Source: Pseudomonas peradeniyensis
GTDB taxonomy: Bacteria > Pseudomonadota > Gammaproteobacteria > Pseudomonadales > Pseudomonadaceae
Assembly (NCBI RefSeq): GCF_014268935.2
Contig: NZ_JABWRJ020000001.1
Span: 1,178,001 to 1,242,000 of the forward strand
Length of the DNA: 64,000 bases
Direction: 5' to 3'
Shown: positions 1-9,730 of the stretch, in pieces
Layout of the letters: every line of letters starts with the position of its first letter
Position numbering within the stretch: the stretch's first letter is position 1
Program-made: the position numbers and the translations under genes
The notes under the pieces: generated by a model
Seen by the model: only the letters and a program-made list of their open reading frames with translations
Told to the model about the DNA's origin: nothing
The model's database searches: none

Positions 1-1
1 G

Positions 2-3000
2 CGCGCCAACGCCCTGGCCCATCACCTGATCGAACGCGGCGTGGGGCCGGACGACCGGGTCGCGGTGGTCGCCCGGCGCGGGCTGGACACCCTGGTGGCG
101 CTGCTGGCGGTGCTCAAGGCCGGTGGCGCCTATGTACCCGTGGACCCGGCGCATCCGGATGAGCGCCTGCGTTACCTGCTCGAGGACAGCGCCCCCGTTG
201 TGGTCCTGGCCCAGCAGGCGCTGCTGGCGCGCCTGGACGGGCTGACCGTGCCTGTGCTGGCCCTGGACCGGCCGGACTGGCCGGCGCGTACGGACAATCC
301 CGAGCTGCCCGGCCTGCTGGCCAGCCACCTGGCCTACGTGATCTACACCTCCGGTTCCACCGGGCAGCCCAAGGGCGTGATGGTCGAGCACCGTACCCTG
401 GCCAACCTGGTGCACTGGCACTGCAAGGCCTTCGAGCTGGGCGTCGGCGAGCACACCGCCAGCGTCGCCGGCTTCGGCTTCGATGCCATGGCCTGGGAGG
501 TCTGGCCGGCCCTGTGCGCGGGCGCGGTGCTGCACCTGCCGCCGGCCGAGCTGGGCAACGAGCAGCTCGACGGGCTGCTGGCCTGGTGGCTGGAGCAACC
601 GCTGAAGGTGGCCTTCCTGCCGACACCGATCGCCGAATATGCCTTCACCCAGGGGTTGCGCCATCCGACCCTGCGCACCCTGCTGATCGGTGGCGACCGT
701 CTGCGCCAGTTCACCAGCGACCCGGGCTGCGTGGTGGTCAACAACTACGGTCCCACCGAAGCGACGGTGGTCGCCACCTCCGGGCTGGTGCTGCCGGGCG
801 GGGCGCTGGACATCGGCCGGCCGATCGCCAATGCCCGGGTCTACCTGCTGGACGAGGCGCGGCAACTGGTACCGTGCGGCGTGACTGGCGAGCTCTACGT
901 GGGCGGTGCCGGGGTGGCGCGGGGCTATCTGAACCGCGCGCAACTGACGGCCGAGCGCTTCCTCGACGACCCGTTCAGCGAGCAGCCCGGCGCACGCATG
1001 TACCGCACCGGTGACCTGGCCCGCTGGAACGCCGACGGCACCCTGGACTACCTGGGCCGCAACGACGACCAGGTGAAGGTGCGCGGCCTGCGCATCGAAC
1101 TGGGCGAGATCGAGGCACAACTGCTGGCCTTGCCCGGCGTCGCCGAAGCGCTGGTGCTGGCCCGCGAGGACCAGCCCGGCCAGCCGCGCCTGGTTGCCTA
1201 CTACATTGCCGGCCCTGAGGCGCAGCCGGTCGGCGCCCTGCGCGCCGCCCTGCAACAGCGTCTGCCGGCTTACATGGTACCTGCCGCGCTGGTGCGCCTG
1301 GATGCCTGGCCATTGACCGCCAACGGCAAGGTCGACCGTCGGGCGCTGCCGTTGCCCGAGCGCGAGGCATCGGCCAGCCAGGCCCACGAGGCCGCCGAGG
1401 GCGCCCTGGAAACGGCCCTGGCCGAGCTGTGGTGCGAGCTGCTGCAGCTGCAGCGGGTAGGGCGCCAGGACCGCTTCTTCGAACTGGGCGGCCATTCGCT
1501 GCTGGCCATGCGCATGGTCGGCCAGGTGCGTGCACGCCTCGGCCGTGAGCTGTCGCTGGGCGAGCTGTTCGGTGACGACCGCCTGCTGGCGGTGGCGGCG
1601 ACCCTGGCCGAGCGCGGCGGCGAGGTGCTGCCGGCCATCGAGCCGACGCCCCGTGGCCAGTCCCTGCCGCTGTCGTTCGCCCAGCAGCGCCTGTGGTTCC
1701 TGGCGCAGGTGGACGATGCCAGCGCCGCCTACCATATTCCCCTGGGCCTGGCCATGCGCGGCCCGCTGGACCGTGCGGCGCTGGAGCGGGCACTGGCGCG
1801 CATCATCGAGCGTCATGAAAGCCTGCGCAGCCACTTCACCCAGGAAGGCGCCGAGGCGCGGGTGCGGGTGGCCCCAGGGCGTGGCGGCTTCGCCCTGGCC
1901 TGGCATGACCTGCGCGGCGCCGCGCAGCAGTTGCCCGAACTGATGCAGGCCGAGGCGCTGCTGCCCTTCGACCTGGCGCACCAGTTACCGGTGCGTGGCC
2001 GCCTGCTGTGCCTGGCGGCGGAGCATCATGTGCTGCTGCTGACCTTGCACCATATCGTCGCCGACGGCTGGTCGATGGGCGTGTTCACCCAGGAGCTGGC
2101 GGCGCTGTACCAAGCCTTCAGCGAAGGGCGTGACGACCCGCTGCCGGCGCTGGCGATCCAGTATGGCGACTACGCCCTGTGGCAGCGCCGCTGGCTGGCC
2201 GGCGAGGCGCTGCAGCGCCAGGGCGAATATTGGCAACAGGCACTGGCCGGCGCGCCGGTGCTGCTGACCCTGCCCACCGACCGGCCACGGCCGGCCCGCC
2301 AGGACTATCAGGGTGACCGGGTCGAGATACGTTTGGACCGGCGTCTGAGCGAAGACCTCAGGGCGCTGTGCCTGCGCCATGGCGTCACCCCGTTCATGCT
2401 GTTCGGCGCCGCCTGGGCGGTGCTGCTGGCGCGCCTGTCCGGCCAGGCCGAGGTGGTGATCGGCACACCGGTGGCCAACCGTCGGCAGGCCGAGGTCGAA
2501 GGGCTGATCGGGTTGTTCGTCAACTCCCTGGCCCTGCGCATCGATACCGCCGGACTGCCCGATGTCGGCGCGCTGCTGGCCCGGGTCAAGGCCTGCGTCA
2601 GCCAGGCCCAGGACCATCAGGACCTGCCGTTCGAACAGGTGGTGGAACTGCTGCACCCGCCGCGCAGCCTGGCCCATACCCCGCTGTACCAGGTGTCGCT
2701 GGCCTGGAACGGCGTGCCGGGCGAGGCCTTGCAGCTGGGCGACCTGCAACTGGAGGCGCTGGGCGGCGCGCAGATCTTCGCCAAGTTCGACCTGACCCTG
2801 AGCCTGGGCGAGACCGCCGACGGCTACGGCGGCGCCCTGGAGTTCGCCACGGCGCTGTTCGACCGGGCGACCATCGAACGCCATGTCGGCTACCTGGAGC
2901 AATTGCTGTGGGCGATGGTCGGCAGCGACCAGGCGGTGCCGGCGAAGGTCGAACTGCTGGGCGCCGCCGAGCGTCGCCAGGAGCTGGTGACCTGCAATGC

Positions 3001-6000
3001 CAGCGAATTGGTCGGCGGCCTGCAGCAACCGGTGCAGGCGTTGTTCGAGGCGCAGGTGGCGCGTATGCCGCAGGCGTTGGCGGTGCAGGCCGAGGACGGC
3101 CAGATGAGCTACCGGCAGCTGAACGAGGCGGCCAACCGCCTGGCCCATCAGCTGATCGCCCAGGGCGTGGTCGCCGACAGCCGCGTCGCGGTGTGCCTGG
3201 CCCGTGGGCCGCAGCTGCTGGTCGGGCTGCTGGCGGTGCTCAAGGCCGGCGGCGCCTACGTGCCGTTGGACCCGGGCTACCCCGACGAGCGCCTGGCCTA
3301 CATGCTTGCCGACAGCGCGCCGCTGGCATTGCTGGTGGATGCCGGCAGCCGCGGGCGCTTCGTCGACAGCGCGGTACCGCGCCTGGACCTCGACCAGCCG
3401 ACCTGGACCGGCCAGTCGCCGGACAATCCGCAGGTGAGCGGCCTGGGTGCCCGCCACCTGGCCTACGTGATCTACACCTCCGGCTCCACCGGCACGCCGA
3501 AAGGGGTGATGGTCGAGCACCGCAGCCTGTGCAACCTGGTGCACTGGAGCTCGCGGCTGATCGCCCCGACCGTCGAGGGCGCGCTGCTGCACAAGACCCC
3601 GGTGAGCTTCGACGCCTCGGTGTGGGAATTGTTCTGGCCACTGTGCGCCGGCCTGCGCCTGGTGCTGGCGCGACCGGACGGCCAGCGCGATCCGGCCTAC
3701 CTGGCGGCGCTGATCCAGCGCCAGCAGGTCAGCGTGGTGCAGTTCGTGCCGGCGCTGCTGCAGCAGTTCCTCGCCCTTGAGGCCAGCGCGGCCTGCGACA
3801 GCCTCACCGATATCGTCTGCGGCGGCGGCGAGCTGACCACGACGTTGCTGCACCAGGTGCGCGAGCGCCTGCCGCAGGTACGCCTGCACAACGTCTATGG
3901 CCCGACCGAGGCCACCGTCGATTGCAGCGCCTGGACCCTGGAGCCCGGGCAGCCGCTGCCTGAAAGCGCGCCACCGATTGGCCGGCCGATCGCCAATACC
4001 CGGCTGTACGTGCTCGATCGCAACGGCCTGCCGGTGCCCCGTGGCGTGGTGGGCGAACTGCACATCGGCGGCGTCGGCGTGGCCCGTGGCTACCTGGGCC
4101 TGGCGGAACTGGACGCCGAGCGCTTCGGCGACAGCCCGTTCGTGGTCGGCGAGCGCCTGTACCGCAGCGGCGACCTGGTGCGCCGTCGCGCCGACGGCGA
4201 GCTGGAGTTCCTCGGCCGCGACGACTTCCAGGTCAAGCTGCATGGCTTGCGCATCGAGTTGGGCGAGATCGAGGCCTGCCTGGCCAGTCATCCCGCCATT
4301 CGTGAAGTGGCGGTGCTGCTGCGTGGCGAGCGGCTGGTCGCCTGGTTCACCGCCCACGACGACGCGCCCGGGATCGAGGCGCTGCGCCGGCATGCCCTGG
4401 CGCGGCTGCCGGACTACATGGTGCCGTCGGCCTATGTGGCGATGCCGGCCATGCCGTTGACCGCCAACGGCAAGCTCGACCGCCAGGCACTGCCCGAGCC
4501 CGGCGCCGAGGCCGTGCTCAGCCGTGCCTACGAGGCGCCGCAAGGGGAAGCCGAAACCCATCTGGCGGCGCTGTGGGCCGAGTTGCTGAACGTGCCGAGG
4601 GTAGGGCGCCAGGACCACTTCTTCGAACTGGGTGGCCACTCGCTGCTGGCGGTGACCCTGATCGCCCGCCTGCGTGCCGAAGGCCTGGAGGCGGATATCC
4701 GCGTGTTGTTCGCCGAGCCGACCCTGGCCGCCCTGGCCGCGACCCTGGGCCAGCATGGCGGGAGCCGGGTGCCGGCCAACCGTATTGGCGCCGACTGCCG
4801 ACGCATCACACCGGACCTGCTGGCGCTGGTGGCGCTGGAGCAGGCGGCCATCGACCGCATCGTCGCCCAGGTCCCGGGCGGCGCCGCCAACGTGCAGGAC
4901 ATCTACCCGCTGGGGCCGCTGCAGGCGGGGATTCTCTACCACCACCTGGCCAGCGAGGGGGATGATCCGTACCTGTTGCAGGCGCGTTTCGCCGTGGCCG
5001 ACCGCGCGCGGCTGGAGGCGCTGCAGCGGGCCTTGGACCAGGTGATCGCCCGTCACGATATCCTGCGTTCCTCGCTGTACTGGGACGGCCTCGCCGAGCC
5101 CGTACAGGTGGTATGGCGCCAGGCATCGCTGCCGGTTCAGGAGGTGACGGCGGAGGCGCCTAAGGTCTTGCGCCTGGACCTGACCCGCGCACCCATGCTG
5201 CGCTTGCTGCACAGCCAGGACCCGGCCAGCGGGCGCATCACCGCGACCCTGCTGTTCCACCACCTGGTCATGGACCACGTGGCCCAGGATGTGCTGCGCG
5301 CCGAACTGCAGGCCTGCCTGCTCGGCGAGCAGCGCCAGTTGCCCGCGCCGGTGCCGTACCGCAACTACATCGCCCAGGTGCTGCAGGGTGCGGGCGAGGC
5401 CGAGCACGAGGCGTTCTTCCGCGAACAGCTGGGCGACATCGACGAGCCGACCTTGCCCTATGGCCCGCATCCGCTGGCCCATCAGGGCGCCGAGGCCGAA
5501 GCCCGGATCCTGCTGGACGACGGGCTGGCGCGACGCCTGCGCGAGCAGGCGCGATTGCTGGGTGTCGGTGCCGCCAGCCTGATGCACCTGGCCTGGGGGA
5601 TGGTGCTGGGGCAGTTGTCGGGGCGCGACAGCGTGGTGTTCGGCACCGTGCTGCTCGGTCGCCTGCAGGGTGGCGAAGGCGTGGAGCGCGCCTTGGGCGT
5701 GTTCATCAACACCTTGCCGCTACGCCTGGAGGTGGGTCGCCTGCCGGTGCGCGAGGCGCTGCTCGACACTCACCGCCGGCTTACCGGGCTGCTGGTGCAC
5801 GAGCATGCGCAACTGGCCCTGGCCCAGCGTTGCAGCGCGCTGCCGCCCGGCGCGCCGCTGTTCAGCGCCTTGCTCAACTACCGGCATAGCGCCACGGCCC
5901 TGGTCCGTGACAGTGCGGCCGGGCGTGCCTGGGAAGGCATCGAGCTGCTGCATGCCGAGGAACGCAGCAACTACCCGCTGGCCTTGAGCATCGACGACCT

Positions 6001-9000
6001 GGGCGAAGGCTTCGGCCTGACCGCGCAGTGTGCGCCGGGCCTGGATGCGCGACGGCTGTGCGGTTATCTGCAGCAGGCCCTGGAAAACCTGGTCGAGGCC
6101 CTGACCGAGGATCCCGAACGAGGCCTGGAACGGCTGGATATCGTGCCAGCCGGGGAGCGCCAGCGGCTGCTGGTGGGCTTTAACGCCACGCAACGTGATT
6201 ACCCGCGAGCGTTGCCGGTGCAGCGCCTGTTCGAGCAGCAGGTGGCGCGGCACCCGCTGGCGCTGGCGGCGCGCCATGATGAACGCCAGCTCACCTATGG
6301 CGAGCTCAACGAGCAAGCCAACCGCCTGGCCCACTGGCTGATCGGCGAGGGCGTGGCGGCAGGTGACCCAGTGGCGATCCTGCTGCCGCGTTCGTTGCCC
6401 TTGCTGGTGGCGCAGTTGGCCGTGCTCAAGTGCGCGGCCATCTACGTGCCGCTGGACATCAACGCCCCGGCCGAACGCCAGGCGTTCATGGTCCAGGACT
6501 GCCAGGCCGTGGCGCTACTGACCCTCGGCAGCCTGGCGGCGGACTGCGAGGCGCGGCGCATCGACCTGGACTGCCTGGTCCTCGACGACCAGCCGGCGCA
6601 CAACCCGAACCTCGCGCAGGACGCCGACGCGGTGGCCTATGTGATGTACACCTCCGGCTCCACCGGTACGCCGAAGGGCGTGCGGGTAACCCATCGCGGC
6701 ATTACCCGGCTGGTGCTGAACAACGGCTATGCCGACTTCGACGCCAACGACTGTTTCGCCTTTGTTTCCAACCCGGCGTTCGATGCCGCCACCCTGGATG
6801 TCTGGGGCGGCCTGCTCAACGGCGGTCAGGTGCTGGTGATCGATCACCAGACCCTGGTCGAGCCGGCGCAGTTCGCCACCGCGTTGCGCCAGGGCGGCGC
6901 CAGCGTGATGTTCGTCACCACGGCGCTGTTCAACCAGTACGTGCAGCTGATCCCCGAGGCCCTGGCCGGGCTGCGGGTCCTGCTGTGCGGCGGCGAGCGC
7001 GGCGAGCCCGCCAGCTTCCGGGCGTTGCTGGCGCGGGCGCCGAGCCTGCGCCTGGTGCACTGCTACGGGCCCACCGAGACCACGACCTTTGCCACCGCCT
7101 GCACCGTGCGGGCCGTGGCCGACGGCGCCGAGCATGTGCCGATCGGCGGCCCGATCGGCAACACCACGGCCTATGTCCTCGATGCGCACGGGCGCCTGTT
7201 GCCCGAAGGCGTGACCGGCGAGCTGTACATTGGCGGCGACGGCGTCGCTCTGGGCTACCTGAATCGCCCGCAACTGACGGCCGAGCGTTTCCTCGACGAC
7301 CCGTTCGGTGCTGGGCCCGGCGCGAGGTTGTACCGCACCGGCGACCTGGCCCGCTGGCGTGATGACGGCCAGCTGGAATGCCTGGGACGCACCGACGATC
7401 AGGTGAAGATCCGTGGCTTCCGTATCGAGCTGGGCGAGATCGAGCAGCACCTGGCCCAGTGCCCGGGCGTGGACGAAGTCGTGGTCATGGCCCTGCGCCT
7501 GGAGCAGGGACCGCTGCGCCTGGTGGCCTGGTACACCCGCACCGACACGGCCCTCGACGGCGTGGCGTTGCGCGGCTTCCTGCGCGAGCGGCTGCCGGAG
7601 TACATGCTGCCGGCGGCGTTCGTCGCGCTCGAGGCGTTGCCGTTGACCAACAATGGCAAGGTCGACCGCCGGGCGCTGCCGCTGCCGGGCGCGCAGGACC
7701 TGGCCGTGGCGGTGTTCGAGGCCGCTGCAACACCGGTGGAACAGGCATTGGCCGCGCTGTGGGCGCAGGTACTGGAGGTCGAGCGGGTGGGGCGGCATGA
7801 CAGCTTCTTCGAACTGGGCGGGCATTCGCTGTCGGCGATCCGCCTGGTGGGCGAGATGCGCCAGGCCGGCCTGCACACGACCCTGGCGGAGCTGTTCCAG
7901 CACCCGACCATCGCCACCCTGGCAGTGCGCCTGGGCGAGGGTGCGGACGAGGACGAAGGCCTGGTCACGGTGCGCGCCGCAGGCAGCCAGCCTGCATTGT
8001 TCCTGATCCACGAGTTCAGTGGCCTGGACCTGTACTTCCCGGTCCTGGGGCGGCATATCGAAGGTGATTTCCCCGTCTACGGCCTGGCTGGCGTCGCCCC
8101 CGGGGAAGCGCAGCTGAACACCATGGAGTGCCTGGCGGCACGCCTGGTACGGCGGATCCGCGCCGTGCAGCCGCACGGGCCGTATCGGCTGGCCGGCTGG
8201 TCGTTCGGTGGCGTGCTGGCCTACGAGGTGGCCGCGCAGTTGCTGGGCGCGGACGAGCCGGTGGCCTTCGTCGGCCTGATCGACACCTACGTGCCGCGTC
8301 TGAGCGACCAGGGCAAGGCACGTTGGCAAGGGCCGCACCTGCTGCAAGGGCAGCTGTTGCTGCATTGCCGGGTGCACTGGCAGGCCCAGGGCGAGGCGGG
8401 GGCCGCGCAGTTGGCCGAGATCGAGGCATTGCAGCCCGGAGCGCTGGCGTTCGACGCGCTGCTCGCCCACTGCCGTGAGCGGCAACTGCTGGTGCCCGGC
8501 CTGGTCCAGGCCAGCGATGGGCAATTGCGCCACTTCTTCGAGCGTCACCTGGCCCATGGGCATGCCCTGGCCCACTACCGCCTGGCACCGTTGCCGGTGC
8601 CGCTGCACCTGTTCGTGGCCGAGCAGCGCAGCGCCGGCATTGCCACCGACAGCGCGACCCTGGGTTGGGCAGAGGCCTTGCCGGGGCAGGCGTTGCATTG
8701 CCTGAGCGTGCCGGGCGATCACCAGAGCATGGTGCAGGATCCGCAGGCGGCGGTGCTGGGCCAGGCGATCGCGCAGGCGTTGCAGGCTTCTGCCGGCGGC
8801 GTTGCGCCGACGCACCAGCCGCTGCTGGCGATCCAGAGCGGCACGCCGTCCCATGTCCCGGTGTTCTGCGTGCCGGGGGCCGGCGACAGCGTGACCAGCT
8901 TTATCGGCCTGGCCGAGGCGCTGGGGCCGGACTGGCCGGTGCATGGCCTGCAGGCCCGGGGCCTGGCCGTGGGCGAGGTGCCGCACAGCGCCGTGGAGGC

Positions 9001-9664
9001 CGCCGCCGACTGCCATGTCCGGGCCATCGAGGCGCTGTACCCCGAAGGCCCGTTGAACCTGGTCGGACATTCGTTCGGTGGCTGGGTGGCCCATGCCATG
9101 GCGCTACGCCTGCAGGCCAAGGGGCGCGAAGTGCGCTCCCTGACCCTGATCGACAGCGAGGCGCCGGGCGCGGGGGGCAGTTGCGGCAAGCCGTACACCT
9201 TTACCCAGGCCCTGCAGCGGCTGATCGAGTCGTTGCAGCTGTCCACCGGCAAGTCGTTGGGCATCGAGCCTGCGGCCTTTGCCGAAGCTGACGATCAGGA
9301 GCAACTGCGCCAGTTGCACGCGGCCATGGTGCGGGTCGGCCTGATGCCGTCGCGTTCTTCGGCGCAGGCGCTCGAGGGCGTGGTGCGGACCTTCGCCACG
9401 GCCCTGCGCACGGTGTACCGTCCCGAGGGCGGGTTCAACGGCCTGGCGCGGCTGGTGCTGGTGGCTGATCCGAGCCTGGACCTCGCCGGCAACCAGCGCG
9501 AGCAGCAGGTCATGGAGGAGGGCTGGCGCGATTGGCTGCCGCAACTGGAGGTATGGCAGGGGCCGGGCAACCACTTCAGCATCCTCAAGGTGCCGGATGT
9601 GTTCAGCCTGGCCGCCTGGTGGCATGACGGCCAGGCCCTGTATCACGGCAAGGTGAAGCAGTAA
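2..9664 (+). CDS. xtlC: Lipopeptide non-ribosomal peptide synthetase, terminal part (A-T-C-A-T-E/C-A-T-TE-TE), 5' partial
   Basis: The reading frame is open from base 2, so the gene begins upstream of the window. Domains in order (nt, approximate): A1 2-1370, T1 1395-1620 (Ser codon 1496), C 1640-2960 (HHIVADG), A2 3000-4490, T2 4530-4760 (Ser 4640), C 4800-6130, A3 6200-7680, T3 7720-7930 (Ser 7826), TE1 7960-8780 (GWSFG, Ser 8201), TE2 8820-9640 (GHSFG, Ser 9071). Pocket residues aligned by eye to GrsA are DAWFLGNVVK (Leu), DAWQVGVVDK (Gln) and DALFLGCTFK (Ile/Val-like). The second C domain carries HHLASEGD at 4940-4963, the signature of dual epimerisation/condensation domains, so the Gln is probably converted to D before it is condensed. 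A Leu-Gln-Ile ending plus tandem thioesterases followed by macAB matches the known end of xantholysin. The name is inferred, because upstream modules are not visible. Confidence 0.88.
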   Translation, partial: RANALAHHLIERGVGPDDRVAVVARRGLDTLVALLAVLKAGGAYVPVDPAHPDERLRYLLEDSAPVVVLAQQALLARLDGLTVPVLALDRPDWPARTDNPELPGLLASHLAYVIYTSGSTGQPKGVMVEHRTLANLVHWHCKAFELGVGEHTASVAGFGFDAMAWEVWPALCAGAVLHLPPAELGNEQLDGLLAWWLEQPLKVAFLPTPIAEYAFTQGLRHPTLRTLLIGGDRLRQFTSDPGCVVVNNYGPTEATVVATSGLVLPGGALDIGRPIANARVYLLDEARQLVPCGVTGELYVGGAGVARGYLNRAQLTAERFLDDPFSEQPGARMYRTGDLARWNADGTLDYLGRNDDQVKVRGLRIELGEIEAQLLALPGVAEALVLAREDQPGQPRLVAYYIAGPEAQPVGALRAALQQRLPAYMVPAALVRLDAWPLTANGKVDRRALPLPEREASASQAHEAAEGALETALAELWCELLQLQRVGRQDRFFELGGHSLLAMRMVGQVRARLGRELSLGELFGDDRLLAVAATLAERGGEVLPAIEPTPRGQSLPLSFAQQRLWFLAQVDDASAAYHIPLGLAMRGPLDRAALERALARIIERHESLRSHFTQEGAEARVRVAPGRGGFALAWHDLRGAAQQLPELMQAEALLPFDLAHQLPVRGRLLCLAAEHHVLLLTLHHIVADGWSMGVFTQELAALYQAFSEGRDDPLPALAIQYGDYALWQRRWLAGEALQRQGEYWQQALAGAPVLLTLPTDRPRPARQDYQGDRVEIRLDRRLSEDLRALCLRHGVTPFMLFGAAWAVLLARLSGQAEVVIGTPVANRRQAEVEGLIGLFVNSLALRIDTAGLPDVGALLARVKACVSQAQDHQDLPFEQVVELLHPPRSLAHTPLYQVSLAWNGVPGEALQLGDLQLEALGGAQIFAKFDLTLSLGETADGYGGALEFATALFDRATIERHVGYLEQLLWAMVGSDQAVPAKVELLGAAERRQELVTCNASELVGGLQQPVQALFEAQVARMPQALAVQAEDGQMSYRQLNEAANRLAHQLIAQGVVADSRVAVCLARGPQLLVGLLAVLKAGGAYVPLDPGYPDERLAYMLADSAPLALLVDAGSRGRFVDSAVPRLDLDQPTWTGQSPDNPQVSGLGARHLAYVIYTSGSTGTPKGVMVEHRSLCNLVHWSSRLIAPTVEGALLHKTPVSFDASVWELFWPLCAGLRLVLARPDGQRDPAYLAALIQRQQVSVVQFVPALLQQFLALEASAACDSLTDIVCGGGELTTTLLHQVRERLPQVRLHNVYGPTEATVDCSAWTLEPGQPLPESAPPIGRPIANTRLYVLDRNGLPVPRGVVGELHIGGVGVARGYLGLAELDAERFGDSPFVVGERLYRSGDLVRRRADGELEFLGRDDFQVKLHGLRIELGEIEACLASHPAIREVAVLLRGERLVAWFTAHDDAPGIEALRRHALARLPDYMVPSAYVAMPAMPLTANGKLDRQALPEPGAEAVLSRAYEAPQGEAETHLAALWAELLNVPRVGRQDHFFELGGHSLLAVTLIARLRAEGLEADIRVLFAEPTLAALAATLGQHGGSRVPANRIGADCRRITPDLLALVALEQAAIDRIVAQVPGGAANVQDIYPLGPLQAGILYHHLASEGDDPYLLQARFAVADRARLEALQRALDQVIARHDILRSSLYWDGLAEPVQVVWRQASLPVQEVTAEAPKVLRLDLTRAPMLRLLHSQDPASGRITATLLFHHLVMDHVAQDVLRAELQACLLGEQRQLPAPVPYRNYIAQVLQGAGEAEHEAFFREQLGDIDEPTLPYGPHPLAHQGAEAEARILLDDGLARRLREQARLLGVGAASLMHLAWGMVLGQLSGRDSVVFGTVLLGRLQGGEGVERALGVFINTLPLRLEVGRLPVREALLDTHRRLTGLLVHEHAQLALAQRCSALPPGAPLFSALLNYRHSATALVRDSAAGRAWEGIELLHAEERSNYPLALSIDDLGEGFGLTAQCAPGLDARRLCGYLQQALENLVEALTEDPERGLERLDIVPAGERQRLLVGFNATQRDYPRALPVQRLFEQQVARHPLALAARHDERQLTYGELNEQANRLAHWLIGEGVAAGDPVAILLPRSLPLLVAQLAVLKCAAIYVPLDINAPAERQAFMVQDCQAVALLTLGSLAADCEARRIDLDCLVLDDQPAHNPNLAQDADAVAYVMYTSGSTGTPKGVRVTHRGITRLVLNNGYADFDANDCFAFVSNPAFDAATLDVWGGLLNGGQVLVIDHQTLVEPAQFATALRQGGASVMFVTTALFNQYVQLIPEALAGLRVLLCGGERGEPASFRALLARAPSLRLVHCYGPTETTTFATACTVRAVADGAEHVPIGGPIGNTTAYVLDAHGRLLPEGVTGELYIGGDGVALGYLNRPQLTAERFLDDPFGAGPGARLYRTGDLARWRDDGQLECLGRTDDQVKIRGFRIELGEIEQHLAQCPGVDEVVVMALRLEQGPLRLVAWYTRTDTALDGVALRGFLRERLPEYMLPAAFVALEALPLTNNGKVDRRALPLPGAQDLAVAVFEAAATPVEQALAALWAQVLEVERVGRHDSFFELGGHSLSAIRLVGEMRQAGLHTTLAELFQHPTIATLAVRLGEGADEDEGLVTVRAAGSQPALFLIHEFSGLDLYFPVLGRHIEGDFPVYGLAGVAPGEAQLNTMECLAARLVRRIRAVQPHGPYRLAGWSFGGVLAYEVAAQLLGADEPVAFVGLIDTYVPRLSDQGKARWQGPHLLQGQLLLHCRVHWQAQGEAGAAQLAEIEALQPGALAFDALLAHCRERQLLVPGLVQASDGQLRHFFERHLAHGHALAHYRLAPLPVPLHLFVAEQRSAGIATDSATLGWAEALPGQALHCLSVPGDHQSMVQDPQAAVLGQAIAQALQASAGGVAPTHQPLLAIQSGTPSHVPVFCVPGAGDSVTSFIGLAEALGPDWPVHGLQARGLAVGEVPHSAVEAAADCHVRAIEALYPEGPLNLVGHSFGGWVAHAMALRLQAKGREVRSLTLIDSEAPGAGGSCGKPYTFTQALQRLIESLQLSTGKSLGIEPAAFAEADDQEQLRQLHAAMVRVGLMPSRSSAQALEGVVRTFATALRTVYRPEGGFNGLARLVLVADPSLDLAGNQREQQVMEEGWRDWLPQLEVWQGPGNHFSILKVPDVFSLAAWWHDGQALYHGKVKQ

Positions 9665-9730
9665 CACCGTCGTGGGGGGGGGGCATGCCCGCGCCCACGG
9701 GACCTCATCGGATTCTGGAAGAACGGTTTT

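Noticed and set aside
1985..5587. Very long minus-strand open frame (1200 codons) inside the synthetase
   Set aside because: It is antisense to clearly conserved NRPS domains; long antisense frames are common in GC-rich genes. The same applies to 6515-9094 and to 37567-39927 across mocR/ccoG.
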